This document shows, piece after piece, positions 54,746-64,000 of a DNA stretch of 64,000 bases (the stretch's first letter is position 1; every line of letters begins with the position of its first letter). This DNA is from Pirellulales bacterium. GTDB taxonomy: Bacteria; Planctomycetota; Planctomycetia; Pirellulales; JANQPP01. The position numbers and the translations under genes were made by a program. The stretch is taken from contig JANQPP010000124.1 of assembly GCA_028289405.1 (NCBI GenBank), positions 43,313 to 107,312 of the forward strand. Reading direction: 5' to 3'. Under the pieces are notes generated by a model, which was given only the letters and a program-made list of their open reading frames with translations, had not been told where the DNA came from and did not search any database.

Positions 54746-56752
54746 ATGCAACTCATCCAAGTTTCCGCCGCCGCGCTCAACCAAACGCCACTGGATTGGG
54801 AGGGTAATCGCCAGCGGATAGTCAGCGCGATTCGCCAAGCACGAGACGCCGGCAGTTCCGTGCTCTGCCTGCCCGAATTGTGCATCACCGGCTACGGTTG
54901 CGAGGACCGCTTTCTCTCGCCGGATCTCTGGCGACAGGCTGGGCAAAGCCTGCTCGAGATTCTGCCCGAAACCAGGGACATGGCCGTCTGCCTGGGGCTG
55001 CCTCTGTTCCATCAATCAGCCGTTTACAACTGCGCGGCGCTTGTGGTGGATGGAGAATTGCTGGGATTCGTGCCCAAACAAAACCTGGCGGGGGATGGCC
55101 TGCATTACGAACCCCGCTGGTTCAAGCCGGGACGAGCAGGGGACGTTTCCGAGGTTCTGTTGAACGGACAATCCTTTCCATTTGGCGACTTGATCTTCGA
55201 TTGCGGCGGCGTGCGGGTCGGCTTCGAAATCTGTGAAGACGCCTGGGTCGCGCGGCGTCCCGGGACACGGCTGGCACTCGCCGGAGCGGACTTGATTCTC
55301 AATCCCAGCGCCAGCCATTTCGCCTTCGGTAAACAAGCCATTCGAAATCGCTACATCCAAGAAGGTTCCCGCACCTTGGGCGTGGCGTATGTCTACGCGA
55401 ACTTGTTGGGAAACGAAGCGGGGCGCGCGATTTACGATGGCGGAACCGCCATTGCCCGTGGCGGCCTGCTCGTGGCCGTCGGTGAACGCTTTTCCTACGA
55501 AGATTGCCGGCTCATCACGGCAGTGGTCGACATCGAGCGGCAACGCATGCAACGGGCCAGCATCGCCAGTTTTCTTCAGGCAGATCATCAGAACTCGCCG
55601 ACCGTGGTCTCCTCCGACTTCGTGCCGAGGGCATCGCTTTCGCATCCGACGGAGGAAGTGCCTACCGAACAATTGAACTCGGCAACTTCGAAGGAAATGG
55701 AATTCACGCAAGCGGTCACGTTGGGGCTTTTCGACTATTTGCGAAAGAGCCATTCGCGGGGCTGTGTGGTCTCGTTGAGCGGTGGCGCCGATTCCGCCGC
55801 GGTGGCCCTGCTGGTACGCCTGATGTGGCAGCGAGCCTGGCGAGAATTGGGATCCCAAGGCGTCCAAAACAAGTTGCCGGCCATCGACGTTTCGGGCAAG
55901 TCGGAAGACTGGTCGACGCTGGTCGAAAAAACGCTGATCTGCGTCTACCAGGCCACACAGAATAGCTCCGATGAAACGAGAAGTGCGGCCCGCCAATTGG
56001 CCGCAGGATTGGGCGCCACGTTTCACGAGTGGGAAATCGACCAGATCGTGGCCGCCTATCAAGATCTGGCCGCCCAGGCCGTGGGACGAGAACTGATTTG
56101 GGACACCGACGATGTAGCCCTGCAAAACATTCAAGCCCGCGTGCGTTCCCCGGGAGTTTGGCTGCTCGCGAATTTACACGGATTTCTGCTGCTCGCGACC
56201 GGTAACCGCTCGGAGTCCTCGGTGGGCTACGCCACCATGGATGGCGATACATCCGGCGGACTCGCCCCCATCGCCGGGATCGACAAGGCGTTCCTGCGTC
56301 ATTGGCTGCATTGGATGGAAACTGAGGGACTGCCCGAAACCGGTGCGTTCCCCTGTCTCCAGAGCATCAACACGCAAATCCCCACGGCGGAGTTGCGGCC
56401 ACTGGAGGCGTCGCAAACCGACGAAAGCGATCTCATGCCCTACGAGATCCTGGATGTTATCGAACGCGCGGCCATTCGTGACCGCCTGGGCCCCGCCGAA
56501 GTGTTCGCCACCGCCCGCGCTGCTTTTCCCGGCTGGGAACCCCGGCAATTGGCAACCTTCACGGAAAAATTCTTCCGCTTGTGGGCTCGCAATCAATGGA
56601 AACGAGAACGTCTGGCTCCCTCGTTTCACTTGGATGACGAAAACGTGGATCCCCGTACATGGTGCCGATTTCCGATTCTGTCCGGCGGCTTCGAACACGA
56701 AATCGCCCAGATGCGGGATACCGTGGATCGCGAATTCCCGATGCGCTCATGA
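54746..56752 (+). CDS. nadE: Glutamine-dependent NAD+ synthetase
   Basis: A 668-residue two-domain enzyme that makes NAD from deamido-NAD, ATP and glutamine. The N-terminal nitrilase-type glutaminase has its triad in LPELCITGYG (Glu), VPKQNLAGDG (Lys) and GFEICEDAWV (Cys). The synthetase domain starts near residue 330 with the ATP loop VSLSGGADSAAVALLVRL. NLHGFLLLATGNRSESSVGY and TSGGLAPIAGIDKAFLRHW follow. The length matches the long, ammonia-channelling type. Start: ATG at 54746. It follows the prepilin peptidase-like gene by 39 bases on the same strand, though a functional link is unlikely. Confidence 0.96.
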   Translation: MQLIQVSAAALNQTPLDWEGNRQRIVSAIRQARDAGSSVLCLPELCITGYGCEDRFLSPDLWRQAGQSLLEILPETRDMAVCLGLPLFHQSAVYNCAALVVDGELLGFVPKQNLAGDGLHYEPRWFKPGRAGDVSEVLLNGQSFPFGDLIFDCGGVRVGFEICEDAWVARRPGTRLALAGADLILNPSASHFAFGKQAIRNRYIQEGSRTLGVAYVYANLLGNEAGRAIYDGGTAIARGGLLVAVGERFSYEDCRLITAVVDIERQRMQRASIASFLQADHQNSPTVVSSDFVPRASLSHPTEEVPTEQLNSATSKEMEFTQAVTLGLFDYLRKSHSRGCVVSLSGGADSAAVALLVRLMWQRAWRELGSQGVQNKLPAIDVSGKSEDWSTLVEKTLICVYQATQNSSDETRSAARQLAAGLGATFHEWEIDQIVAAYQDLAAQAVGRELIWDTDDVALQNIQARVRSPGVWLLANLHGFLLLATGNRSESSVGYATMDGDTSGGLAPIAGIDKAFLRHWLHWMETEGLPETGAFPCLQSINTQIPTAELRPLEASQTDESDLMPYEILDVIERAAIRDRLGPAEVFATARAAFPGWEPRQLATFTEKFFRLWARNQWKRERLAPSFHLDDENVDPRTWCRFPILSGGFEHEIAQMRDTVDREFPMRS

Positions 56753-56932
56753 AGACTACGCTCGTGAACCTGGCATAGGGAACACCTGTCCCTGGGGACG
56801 GTCCGGCTGGCCAACGTGAATTGGTTCGCCGCCTGGCTCACCGCTCGATTTGGCGTCAAACTCAACGTATATTTGGTATCGAAACTTCCCATCTCTACTT
56901 TACTTTGCTCCCTGAAGCCATCGAGGAGGCTC

Positions 56933-58342
<1,410 letters not shown>

Positions 58343-58454
58343 CCATTGCAGTCCGTGGTGTCGCCATGACGCGAATCGCGAAATGGCTAGTAAACTCTCG
58401 ATCGCCCTCTCCCCAAACACAACCTACCGGGAACCTCGATAGAAAGCAGTTCAC

Positions 58455-59072
58455 ATGAAGAGCCTGACCCGGCATACCGGCAGCGTCGCGGCGTTGGACC
58501 GCGCGAACGTGGATACCGACCAGATCATTCCCAAGCAGTTCCTCAAACGCATCGAGCGGACCGGCTTTGGGCAATTTTTGTTCTACGACTGGCGATTTCT
58601 GGAGGACGGCTCCCCCAACCCGGAGTTTGAACTAAACCGGCCGGAAGCGGATGGTGCCTCGGTGTTGCTGGCCCGACAGAATTTCGGCTGCGGATCGAGT
58701 CGCGAACACGCCCCTTGGTCGCTGGAGGACTACGGTTTTCGCGTGTTGGTCGCACCCAGTTTCGCGGACATTTTCTACAACAACTGCTTCAAAAACGGGA
58801 TGCTGCCGATCCGCCTGGACGAAAACCTGGTCGAGGAGTTATTCCAGGCCGCCGCAAGGCACACGCCTTACCGCCTCACCGCCGACCTAGAAACCTGCGA
58901 ACTGTTCGACGAACACGGCTGGCGGCAGAAATTTGAAATTTCCGAATTTCGCCGTCACTGCTTGCTGAATGGGCTGGACGATATCGGCTTGACGCTCCAG
59001 CATGAGGACAAAATCACGGCCTTCGAACAGGCCCATCCCTTGCAGCGGCCCGTTCCAACCGCGCAAGGTTGA
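58455..59072 (+). CDS. leuD: 3-isopropylmalate dehydratase, small subunit
   Basis: A 205-residue partner of Leu[21 protein letters not shown] and [20 protein letters not shown] are the family signatures that contribute substrate-binding Ser and Arg. [20 protein letters not shown] follows. Start: ATG 58455. Together leuC and leuD form the leucine-pathway isomerase. leuA and leuB are not in the window. Confidence 0.97.
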   Translation: MKSLTRHTGSVAALDRANVDTDQIIPKQFLKRIERTGFGQFLFYDWRFLEDGSPNPEFELNRPEADGASVLLARQNFGCGSSREHAPWSLEDYGFRVLVAPSFADIFYNNCFKNGMLPIRLDENLVEELFQAAARHTPYRLTADLETCELFDEHGWRQKFEISEFRRHCLLNGLDDIGLTLQHEDKITAFEQAHPLQRPVPTAQG

Positions 59073-59104
59073 GCACGACGAAGTTTCACAGGAACTGAGG
59101 CGGG

Positions 59105-59818
<714 letters not shown>

Positions 59819-59885
59819 TCACTCGCTACGATTCATCCGGTGCCGTGTGAACAGGCATCACCGGCATTGGTTACTGAGAACAACT

Positions 59886-60785
59886 ATGGAAACGGCTTCC
59901 TCGAATCAAGTGGTCCAGGTCGCGCTGCTGCAAATGCAATGCGGCCCTTCCAAACAAGTAAACGTCGAACGCGCGCTGGAAAGCATTGCCCAGGCCGCTT
60001 CGCGCGGCGTGGACGTGCTATGCCTTCCGGAATTGTTCGCCGGAACGTATCCCTGTCAAAGCGAGGACCACGCCTGCTTTGACGAAGCCGAACCGCTGGA
60101 CGGCGCGACCGCCCAGGCATTGCAGGCGTCCGCCCAAGAGCAAGGCATTGTGCTCATCGGTTCCCTGTTTGAACGTCGAGCGCCCGGTTTGTTCCACAAT
60201 TCCGCCGTGGTCTACGATGCCGATGGTACACGCCGAGGCGTCTACCGCAAGATGCACATCCCGGATGACCCTCTGTATTACGAGAAGTTTTATTTCACGC
60301 CCGGCGATCTCGGATTCACCGCTCCGCGAACCTCGCTGGGAAAGTTAGGCGTCTGTGTCTGCTGGGACCAGTGGTTTCCCGAAGCGGCCCGGCTCACGGC
60401 CCTGGCCGGGGCTCAAATCATTTTCTATCCGACGGCCATCGGCTGGCATCCATCGGAGAAAGCGGAATACGGTGCCGCGCAACACGATGCTTGGGAAACC
60501 ATGATGCGCAGCCATGCGATTGCCAATGGTGTCTTCGTCGCGGCGGTGAACCGGGTCGGCGTCGAGGGGGACCTCGAATTCTGGGGCGCCGCCTTCGTGG
60601 CGGACCCTGCCGGACGCATTCTCGCCCGGGCCAGCCATGAACATCCCGAACTGCTGATCGTTCCCTGCGACCTCGCGCTGATCGAAGCGACACGGACCCA
60701 CTGGCCATTCCTCCGCGACCGCCGCGTGGATGCCTACGGCGGCTTGCTGTCCCGCTGGTTGGACGATGGAGTTGCGGAAACGTGA
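59886..60785 (+). CDS. aguB: N-carbamoylputrescine amidase
   Basis: A 299-residue nitrilase-superfamily hydrolase that converts N-carbamoylputrescine to putrescine, CO2 and ammonia. The Glu-Lys-Cys triad lies in VLCLPELFAGTYPCQ, VYRKMHIPDDPLYYEKFYFT and GVCVCWDQWFPEAARLTAL. The WDQWFPE context and FWGAAFVADPAGRILA are characteristic of this subfamily. Start: ATG 59886, chosen over an upstream frame inside the bioD promoter. The stop codon overlaps the start of aguA, supporting the assignment through context. Confidence 0.95.
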   Translation: METASSNQVVQVALLQMQCGPSKQVNVERALESIAQAASRGVDVLCLPELFAGTYPCQSEDHACFDEAEPLDGATAQALQASAQEQGIVLIGSLFERRAPGLFHNSAVVYDADGTRRGVYRKMHIPDDPLYYEKFYFTPGDLGFTAPRTSLGKLGVCVCWDQWFPEAARLTALAGAQIIFYPTAIGWHPSEKAEYGAAQHDAWETMMRSHAIANGVFVAAVNRVGVEGDLEFWGAAFVADPAGRILARASHEHPELLIVPCDLALIEATRTHWPFLRDRRVDAYGGLLSRWLDDGVAET

Positions 60786-61825
60786 TGAGTTGTCCCCGCG
60801 ATTTGCACTACCGCATGCCGGCGGAATGGGAGCCGCACGCGGCCGCCTGGCTCTCCTGGCCACACAAACGAGAGAGCTGGCCCGGCAACTTCGAGCCGAT
60901 TCCCGGGGTGTGGCGTGATTTGGTGAGTGTGCTTGCCGCGCACGAAGATGTGCATATCCTGTGTGGAGGTGACGCAGTTCGTGACAATGCCGAGTTGCTC
61001 GTGGGAGGCCTGCCCAGTGTCACGCTGCACGACGTTCCCACCGACGACGCCTGGATTCGCGACCATGGCCCCACGTTTTTGGTCGGTCCACCCGGCGCGC
61101 CGCCCGCGTTGGTCGATTGGCAATACAACGCCTGGGGGAGCAAATACCCTCCCTTTGATCTGGATAATCAAGTGCCGCGCCGCATCGCGGAAGTGACCAG
61201 TTATCGCCGTTTTACCGTGGATGCAGTGTTCGAAGGCGGGGCCGTGGATACGAATGGCAAAGGCACGCTGCTGGCGGCACGCACCTGTCTGCTCAACCCG
61301 AATCGCAATCCAAACCTTCAAGAAGCGGAATTCGAAAATCTTCTGCGTGACTTTCTGGGCATCGACCATGTCATCTGGTTGGAAGCGGGGCTAGCGGGCG
61401 ATGATACGGATGGGCACGTCGACCAGTTGGCCCGCTTCGTCGCACCGAACGTGGTCGTCGCCGCGCTCGCGGAGGATCCCCAGGATGAGAATTACACAGA
61501 GCTTCAGGACAACTTTCAGCGGCTATTGGAAGCACGGGACCAAGACGGACTTGCTCTAGAGGTCGTGCCGCTGCCGACCCCTCCGCCTCTCTACTACGCG
61601 GAACAACGGCTGCCCGCCAGTTATTGCAATTTTTATGTGGCCAATGGCGTGGTGGTCGTGCCCCAGTTCGGCGTGCCGCAAGACGAAACCGCTATCCGCT
61701 TGTTGAGTCCTCTCTTTCCAGGGCGAGAATGCGTCGGCTTGCCGGCGAGGGAATTGGTTTGGGGGCTGGGTGCCTTTCACTGCATTACCCAGCAGCAGCC
61801 GTCGCAACCGTCAAAAGATGTATAA
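60785..61825 (+). CDS. aguA: Agmatine deiminase
   Basis: A 346-residue enzyme that hydrolyses agmatine to N-carbamoylputrescine, the step before AguB. MPAEWEPHAAAWLSWPHKRE is the N-terminal signature. WIRDHGPTFLV, EGGAVDTNGKGTLLAARTCL and LAGDDTDGHVDQLARFV give the acidic and His residues. The catalytic Cys is in GAFHCITQQQP. ATG 60785 shares its A with the TGA of aguB; a GTG at 60782 is the alternative. With aguB this gives a complete arginine-decarboxylase-dependent putrescine route apart from the decarboxylase. Confidence 0.96.
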   Translation: MSCPRDLHYRMPAEWEPHAAAWLSWPHKRESWPGNFEPIPGVWRDLVSVLAAHEDVHILCGGDAVRDNAELLVGGLPSVTLHDVPTDDAWIRDHGPTFLVGPPGAPPALVDWQYNAWGSKYPPFDLDNQVPRRIAEVTSYRRFTVDAVFEGGAVDTNGKGTLLAARTCLLNPNRNPNLQEAEFENLLRDFLGIDHVIWLEAGLAGDDTDGHVDQLARFVAPNVVVAALAEDPQDENYTELQDNFQRLLEARDQDGLALEVVPLPTPPPLYYAEQRLPASYCNFYVANGVVVVPQFGVPQDETAIRLLSPLFPGRECVGLPARELVWGLGAFHCITQQQPSQPSKDV

Positions 61826-62021
61826 TTTCAATGTCCGATGCTCCTTTCCTGGTGCTCCTGGTCGGCGCCATCGCTCGAAAGATACTCGTACGGCACTCAA
61901 GCGAACTCTTGGAGATCCGTTCAGTTGAGGATGCTCGGGCCGGCACCTACAATAATCTCTGGGGTGAGTGACTTTCCATCGACTTCGATGACCGACCACG
62001 GCGGGAGAATCTTGGCCAACG

Positions 62022-63602
62022 ATGAGTGAAATGCGCCACGAATGCGGCCTCGCCGTCATTTATCATTTGCCCAGCACCAAACCCTCTCCGCTGATTTCTC
62101 CGGGACGCATCGAGCAAACCTCGCGTCTGATGCCCCGGATGCTGTTGGACGTGCAAAATCGTGGGCAACTCTCCGCCGGCATCACGACGTTCAATCCTAC
62201 TCGCAACCGTCTGCTGACCACTTACAAGCAACTCGGCACCGTCACGGAGGCTTTCCGCCTCAATCATCGCGGGAAAAGCAAAAGCCTGATGCGGATGCTC
62301 GACGGGCGGGCGGCCATCGGACATGTGCGTTACGCCACCTGCGGCCAAGATGACGTGAACAACGCGCATCCCCTGGAGCGGGAGCACGTCAAACGGCACA
62401 AGTGGTTTTCTTTCGCCTTCAACGGACAGCTCGCCAACTACGACGATCTGCGTCGGTCCCTCCTGCGAGACGAGGACAACTATCTGTCCCGCGACAACGA
62501 CGGCGAAATCATCATGCACGAAATTAGTGAACGGCTCTCGCGCGATGAGTCGGTCTCGCTGCTCGATATCTGCCGGCACCTCAGTGAACGGGCGGATGGT
62601 GCCTACAGCATCGTCCTGCTCAACGCACTGGGGGACATGCTCGTGGCCCGGGATCCCCTGGGCATCAAGCCGCTTTGCTATGCCTACCAGTGGCCGCTGT
62701 TCGCCGCCGCCAGCGAAAGCGTGGCACTCTTGAATCTCGGGTTCTCTCCCGAACAAATTCATCCCGTCCCTCCCGGGCACGCCATCACTATCTCCGACGG
62801 CAAATTTGACATCCAGCCCTTTCATGCCGCGCCCAGCACCGCGCACTGTTTTTTCGAATGGGTCTATTTTTCCAACGTGGCCAGCACCATGGATGGGCGG
62901 AGCGTCTACCTTTCCCGCAAAGTGTTGGGCGAGGAACTGGCCAAGCTGGAAGATGTCGAAATTGACGAGTCCACGATCGTGGTTCCCGTGCCGGACACGA
63001 GCAAAGCAGCGGCGGATGCCATGGCCTATCAACTAAACGTTCCCAGCCTGGAAGGGCTGATCCGCAACCGCTACATGGGCAGAACGTTTATCGAAAACGG
63101 ACAAAACCGCCGCAGCAAGGCCCGGTCGAAATACACTCCCTTGCGGGAAGTGCTAGAAGGCAAACGCGTGCTGCTGGTGGAAGATTCGATCGTCCGCTCC
63201 ACGACCATGCGTTCCTTGTTGAGCCGCGTGCGGAAAATCGGCGGAGCCCGGGAAATCCATGTCCGCGTGGCCTCTCCGCCGATCGTGTCGCCTTGTTTTT
63301 ACGGCATTGATATGTCCACCGTTGATGAGTTGTTCGCGCCGAAATTTATGCAGGGCGGACCGATGACGCCTGAAATCGAACGGGAAATGGCGCGAGAATT
63401 GGGGGCTGATTCGCTACGGTACCTTCCGGTCGAGGCCATCTCCCGGGCTATCGGTTTGCCGTCGGAAAGTCTGTGCCAGGCTTGCATCACGCGGCAATAC
63501 CCGACTCCTGCGGGGCGGCGGCTATATCAGATCGCACTGGACAACGCGGGGGGCGAAGCCACCGAGCGGACCTACGAGACAGCAGCCACGGTGACTCGTT
63601 GA
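62022..63602 (+). CDS. purF: Amidophosphoribosyltransferase, Fe-S type
   Basis: A 526-residue enzyme for the first committed step of purine synthesis (PRPP + glutamine to phosphoribosylamine). The N-terminal Ntn hydrolase nucleophile is Cys8 in [10 protein letters not shown], so a short propeptide must be removed. [15 protein letters not shown] and [14 protein letters not shown] follow. The PRPP loop is [18 protein letters not shown]. Cys residues in [20 protein letters not shown] and [13 protein letters not shown] match the four [4Fe-4S] ligands of Bacillus subtilis-type PurF. The glutaminase half has insertions around residues 25-60 relative to E. coli. Start: ATG 62022. Confidence 0.92.
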   Translation: MSEMRHECGLAVIYHLPSTKPSPLISPGRIEQTSRLMPRMLLDVQNRGQLSAGITTFNPTRNRLLTTYKQLGTVTEAFRLNHRGKSKSLMRMLDGRAAIGHVRYATCGQDDVNNAHPLEREHVKRHKWFSFAFNGQLANYDDLRRSLLRDEDNYLSRDNDGEIIMHEISERLSRDESVSLLDICRHLSERADGAYSIVLLNALGDMLVARDPLGIKPLCYAYQWPLFAAASESVALLNLGFSPEQIHPVPPGHAITISDGKFDIQPFHAAPSTAHCFFEWVYFSNVASTMDGRSVYLSRKVLGEELAKLEDVEIDESTIVVPVPDTSKAAADAMAYQLNVPSLEGLIRNRYMGRTFIENGQNRRSKARSKYTPLREVLEGKRVLLVEDSIVRSTTMRSLLSRVRKIGGAREIHVRVASPPIVSPCFYGIDMSTVDELFAPKFMQGGPMTPEIEREMARELGADSLRYLPVEAISRAIGLPSESLCQACITRQYPTPAGRRLYQIALDNAGGEATERTYETAATVTR

Positions 63603-63731
63603 GCGTTTTGGGAAACGATGGATCGCCCACGGTGGATTCACCACGCCACGGTGAGGACCCGAATCGATTTTGTCGCGAACGATAAGGGGGGTTGCTGGCT
63701 TTCCAACTCGCGCCGATAATTATGAAATCAT

Positions 63732-63805
63732 GCGCCCTTAGCTCAATTGGATAGAGCACTGGTCTTCGGAACCAGGGGTTGGGGGTTCGACTCCCTCAGG
63801 GCGTG
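63732..63805 (+). tRNA. tRNA-Arg (anticodon TCG)
   Basis: A 74-base cloverleaf. The acceptor GCGCCCT pairs with AGGGCGT. The D arm has TTAGCTCAATTGGATAGAGC. The anticodon loop CTTCGGA gives TCG. The T arm has GGGGGTTCGACTCCCTC. The discriminator is G and CCA is not encoded. An integrase C-terminus reads toward it from the right on the minus strand. Confidence 0.96.
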
Positions 63806-64000
63806 CTTCGTGAGCCAGCGTCGAATCGCAAGAATTCGCAATGCTCGGCAACTCAAGGGAAAAATGGCTCTCGTAGTCTTCACCATGCGACTTAATAGGG
63901 TAGTTTGCTGCGCCGGCTGAGCGGCACGTGCAAAGTGCTCATCAGTCACTTGAAGGTAGTGCTTCGCGGCAACTGGTTGCGAATTGCCAATCCAGGCGCA
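63743..64000 (-). CDS. C-terminal end of a phage/island-type tyrosine recombinase (integrase), partial
   Basis: The minus strand is open from the window edge to a stop inside the tRNA-Arg gene. The first 28 residues are clearly an integrase C-terminus: WIGNSQPVAAKHYLQVTDEH, with the catalytic Tyr in KHYLQV, then FARAAQPAQQ. Residues past about 35 (MVKTTRAIFPL onward) do not resemble the family, and the last part is tRNA-derived sequence (RESNPQP). Either the real protein runs to that stop, or the gene was frame-shifted near its end. The catalytic core lies beyond the window. It points at the tRNA 3' end, the usual arrangement for an island integrated there. Confidence 0.75.
   Translation of the reverse strand, partial: CAWIGNSQPVAAKHYLQVTDEHFARAAQPAQQTTLLSRMVKTTRAIFPLSCRALRILAIRRWLTKHALRESNPQPLVPKTSALSN
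63780..63805. other. Probable attachment site (tRNA-Arg 3' end)
   Basis: The 3' part of tRNA-Arg (T arm and acceptor strand) adjoins a tyrosine recombinase gene directed toward it. Such recombinases normally use the tRNA 3' half as att core. The exact boundary cannot be set without the duplicate copy at the far end of the element, which is outside the window. Confidence 0.4.

Noticed and set aside
56816..56932. In-frame extension before leuC, considered as a leucine leader peptide.
   Set aside because: No run of Leu codons and no terminator/antiterminator pair; the GAGGAGG site at the ATG explains the leuC start.

Overview
The window looks like chromosomal DNA of a planctomycete, probably Pirellulales-like, at roughly 60% G+C. 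The lineage markers are a DUF1501 / DUF1549-DUF1553 / cytochrome c-WD40 gene trio, a DUF1559 prepilin-like protein, large secreted proteins with an LEPxxLL-type N-terminal motif and dockerin-like C-termini, PEP-CTERM proteins, and ELWxxDGT repeats. This placement comes from protein families recognised by eye; no database was searched.

Layout. 1-5.8 kb: the tail of an unidentified gene, thioredoxin, a flavin-dependent halogenase-like oxidoreductase, and a 1214-residue secreted protein with five pre-peptidase C-terminal repeats. 6-17.5 kb: a HAF-repeat PEP-CTERM protein, topA, a SurA/PpiD-like membrane protein with a long acidic insert, a second PEP-CTERM protein, glgB, and an RNase HI-like protein that lacks most catalytic residues. 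18-25.5 kb: the DUF1501, DUF1549/1553 and PSC1-WD40 genes, then tRNA-Ala(GGC). 26-33.9 kb: a flippase-like membrane protein, a DegT-family aminotransferase, a low-G+C orphan gene with a PD-(D/E)xK-like motif, and two tandem Cys/Met-metabolism PLP enzymes. The first PLP gene is preceded by a leader carrying an intrinsic terminator. 34-40.6 kb: a PP2C phosphatase, a QueD/6-PTPS homologue, a minus-strand cluster (FAD oxidoreductase, radical SAM enzyme, altered metallophosphoesterase), endonuclease IV, and a small lipoprotein with its own terminator. 41-50.8 kb: an FHA-GAF histidine kinase, a coiled-coil protein, an AspT/YidE-type transporter, an ELWxxDGT protein and a DUF1559 protein. 50.8-64 kb: rpoD, a gene-poor stretch with a candidate structured RNA, a prepilin-peptidase-like protein lacking one catalytic Asp, nadE, leuC, leuD, bioD, aguB-aguA, purF, and tRNA-Arg(UCG). 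An integrase C-terminus abuts this tRNA and runs off the right edge.

How the genes fit together. The core metabolic genes cover NAD (nadE), leucine (leuCD), biotin (bioD), polyamine (aguAB), purine (purF), glycogen (glgB) and sulfur amino acids (two PLP enzymes). The strongest candidates for undescribed biology are four. (1) The oxidoreductase/radical-SAM/phosphoesterase cluster at 35980-39030. (2) The attenuator-like leader at 30042-30194. (3) The structured-RNA candidate at 52921-53071. (4) The integrase/tRNA-Arg junction, which implies a genomic island beyond the window. A recurring oddity is enzymes that keep their fold motifs but have lost catalytic residues: the RNase H-like protein, the metallophosphoesterase and the prepilin peptidase.
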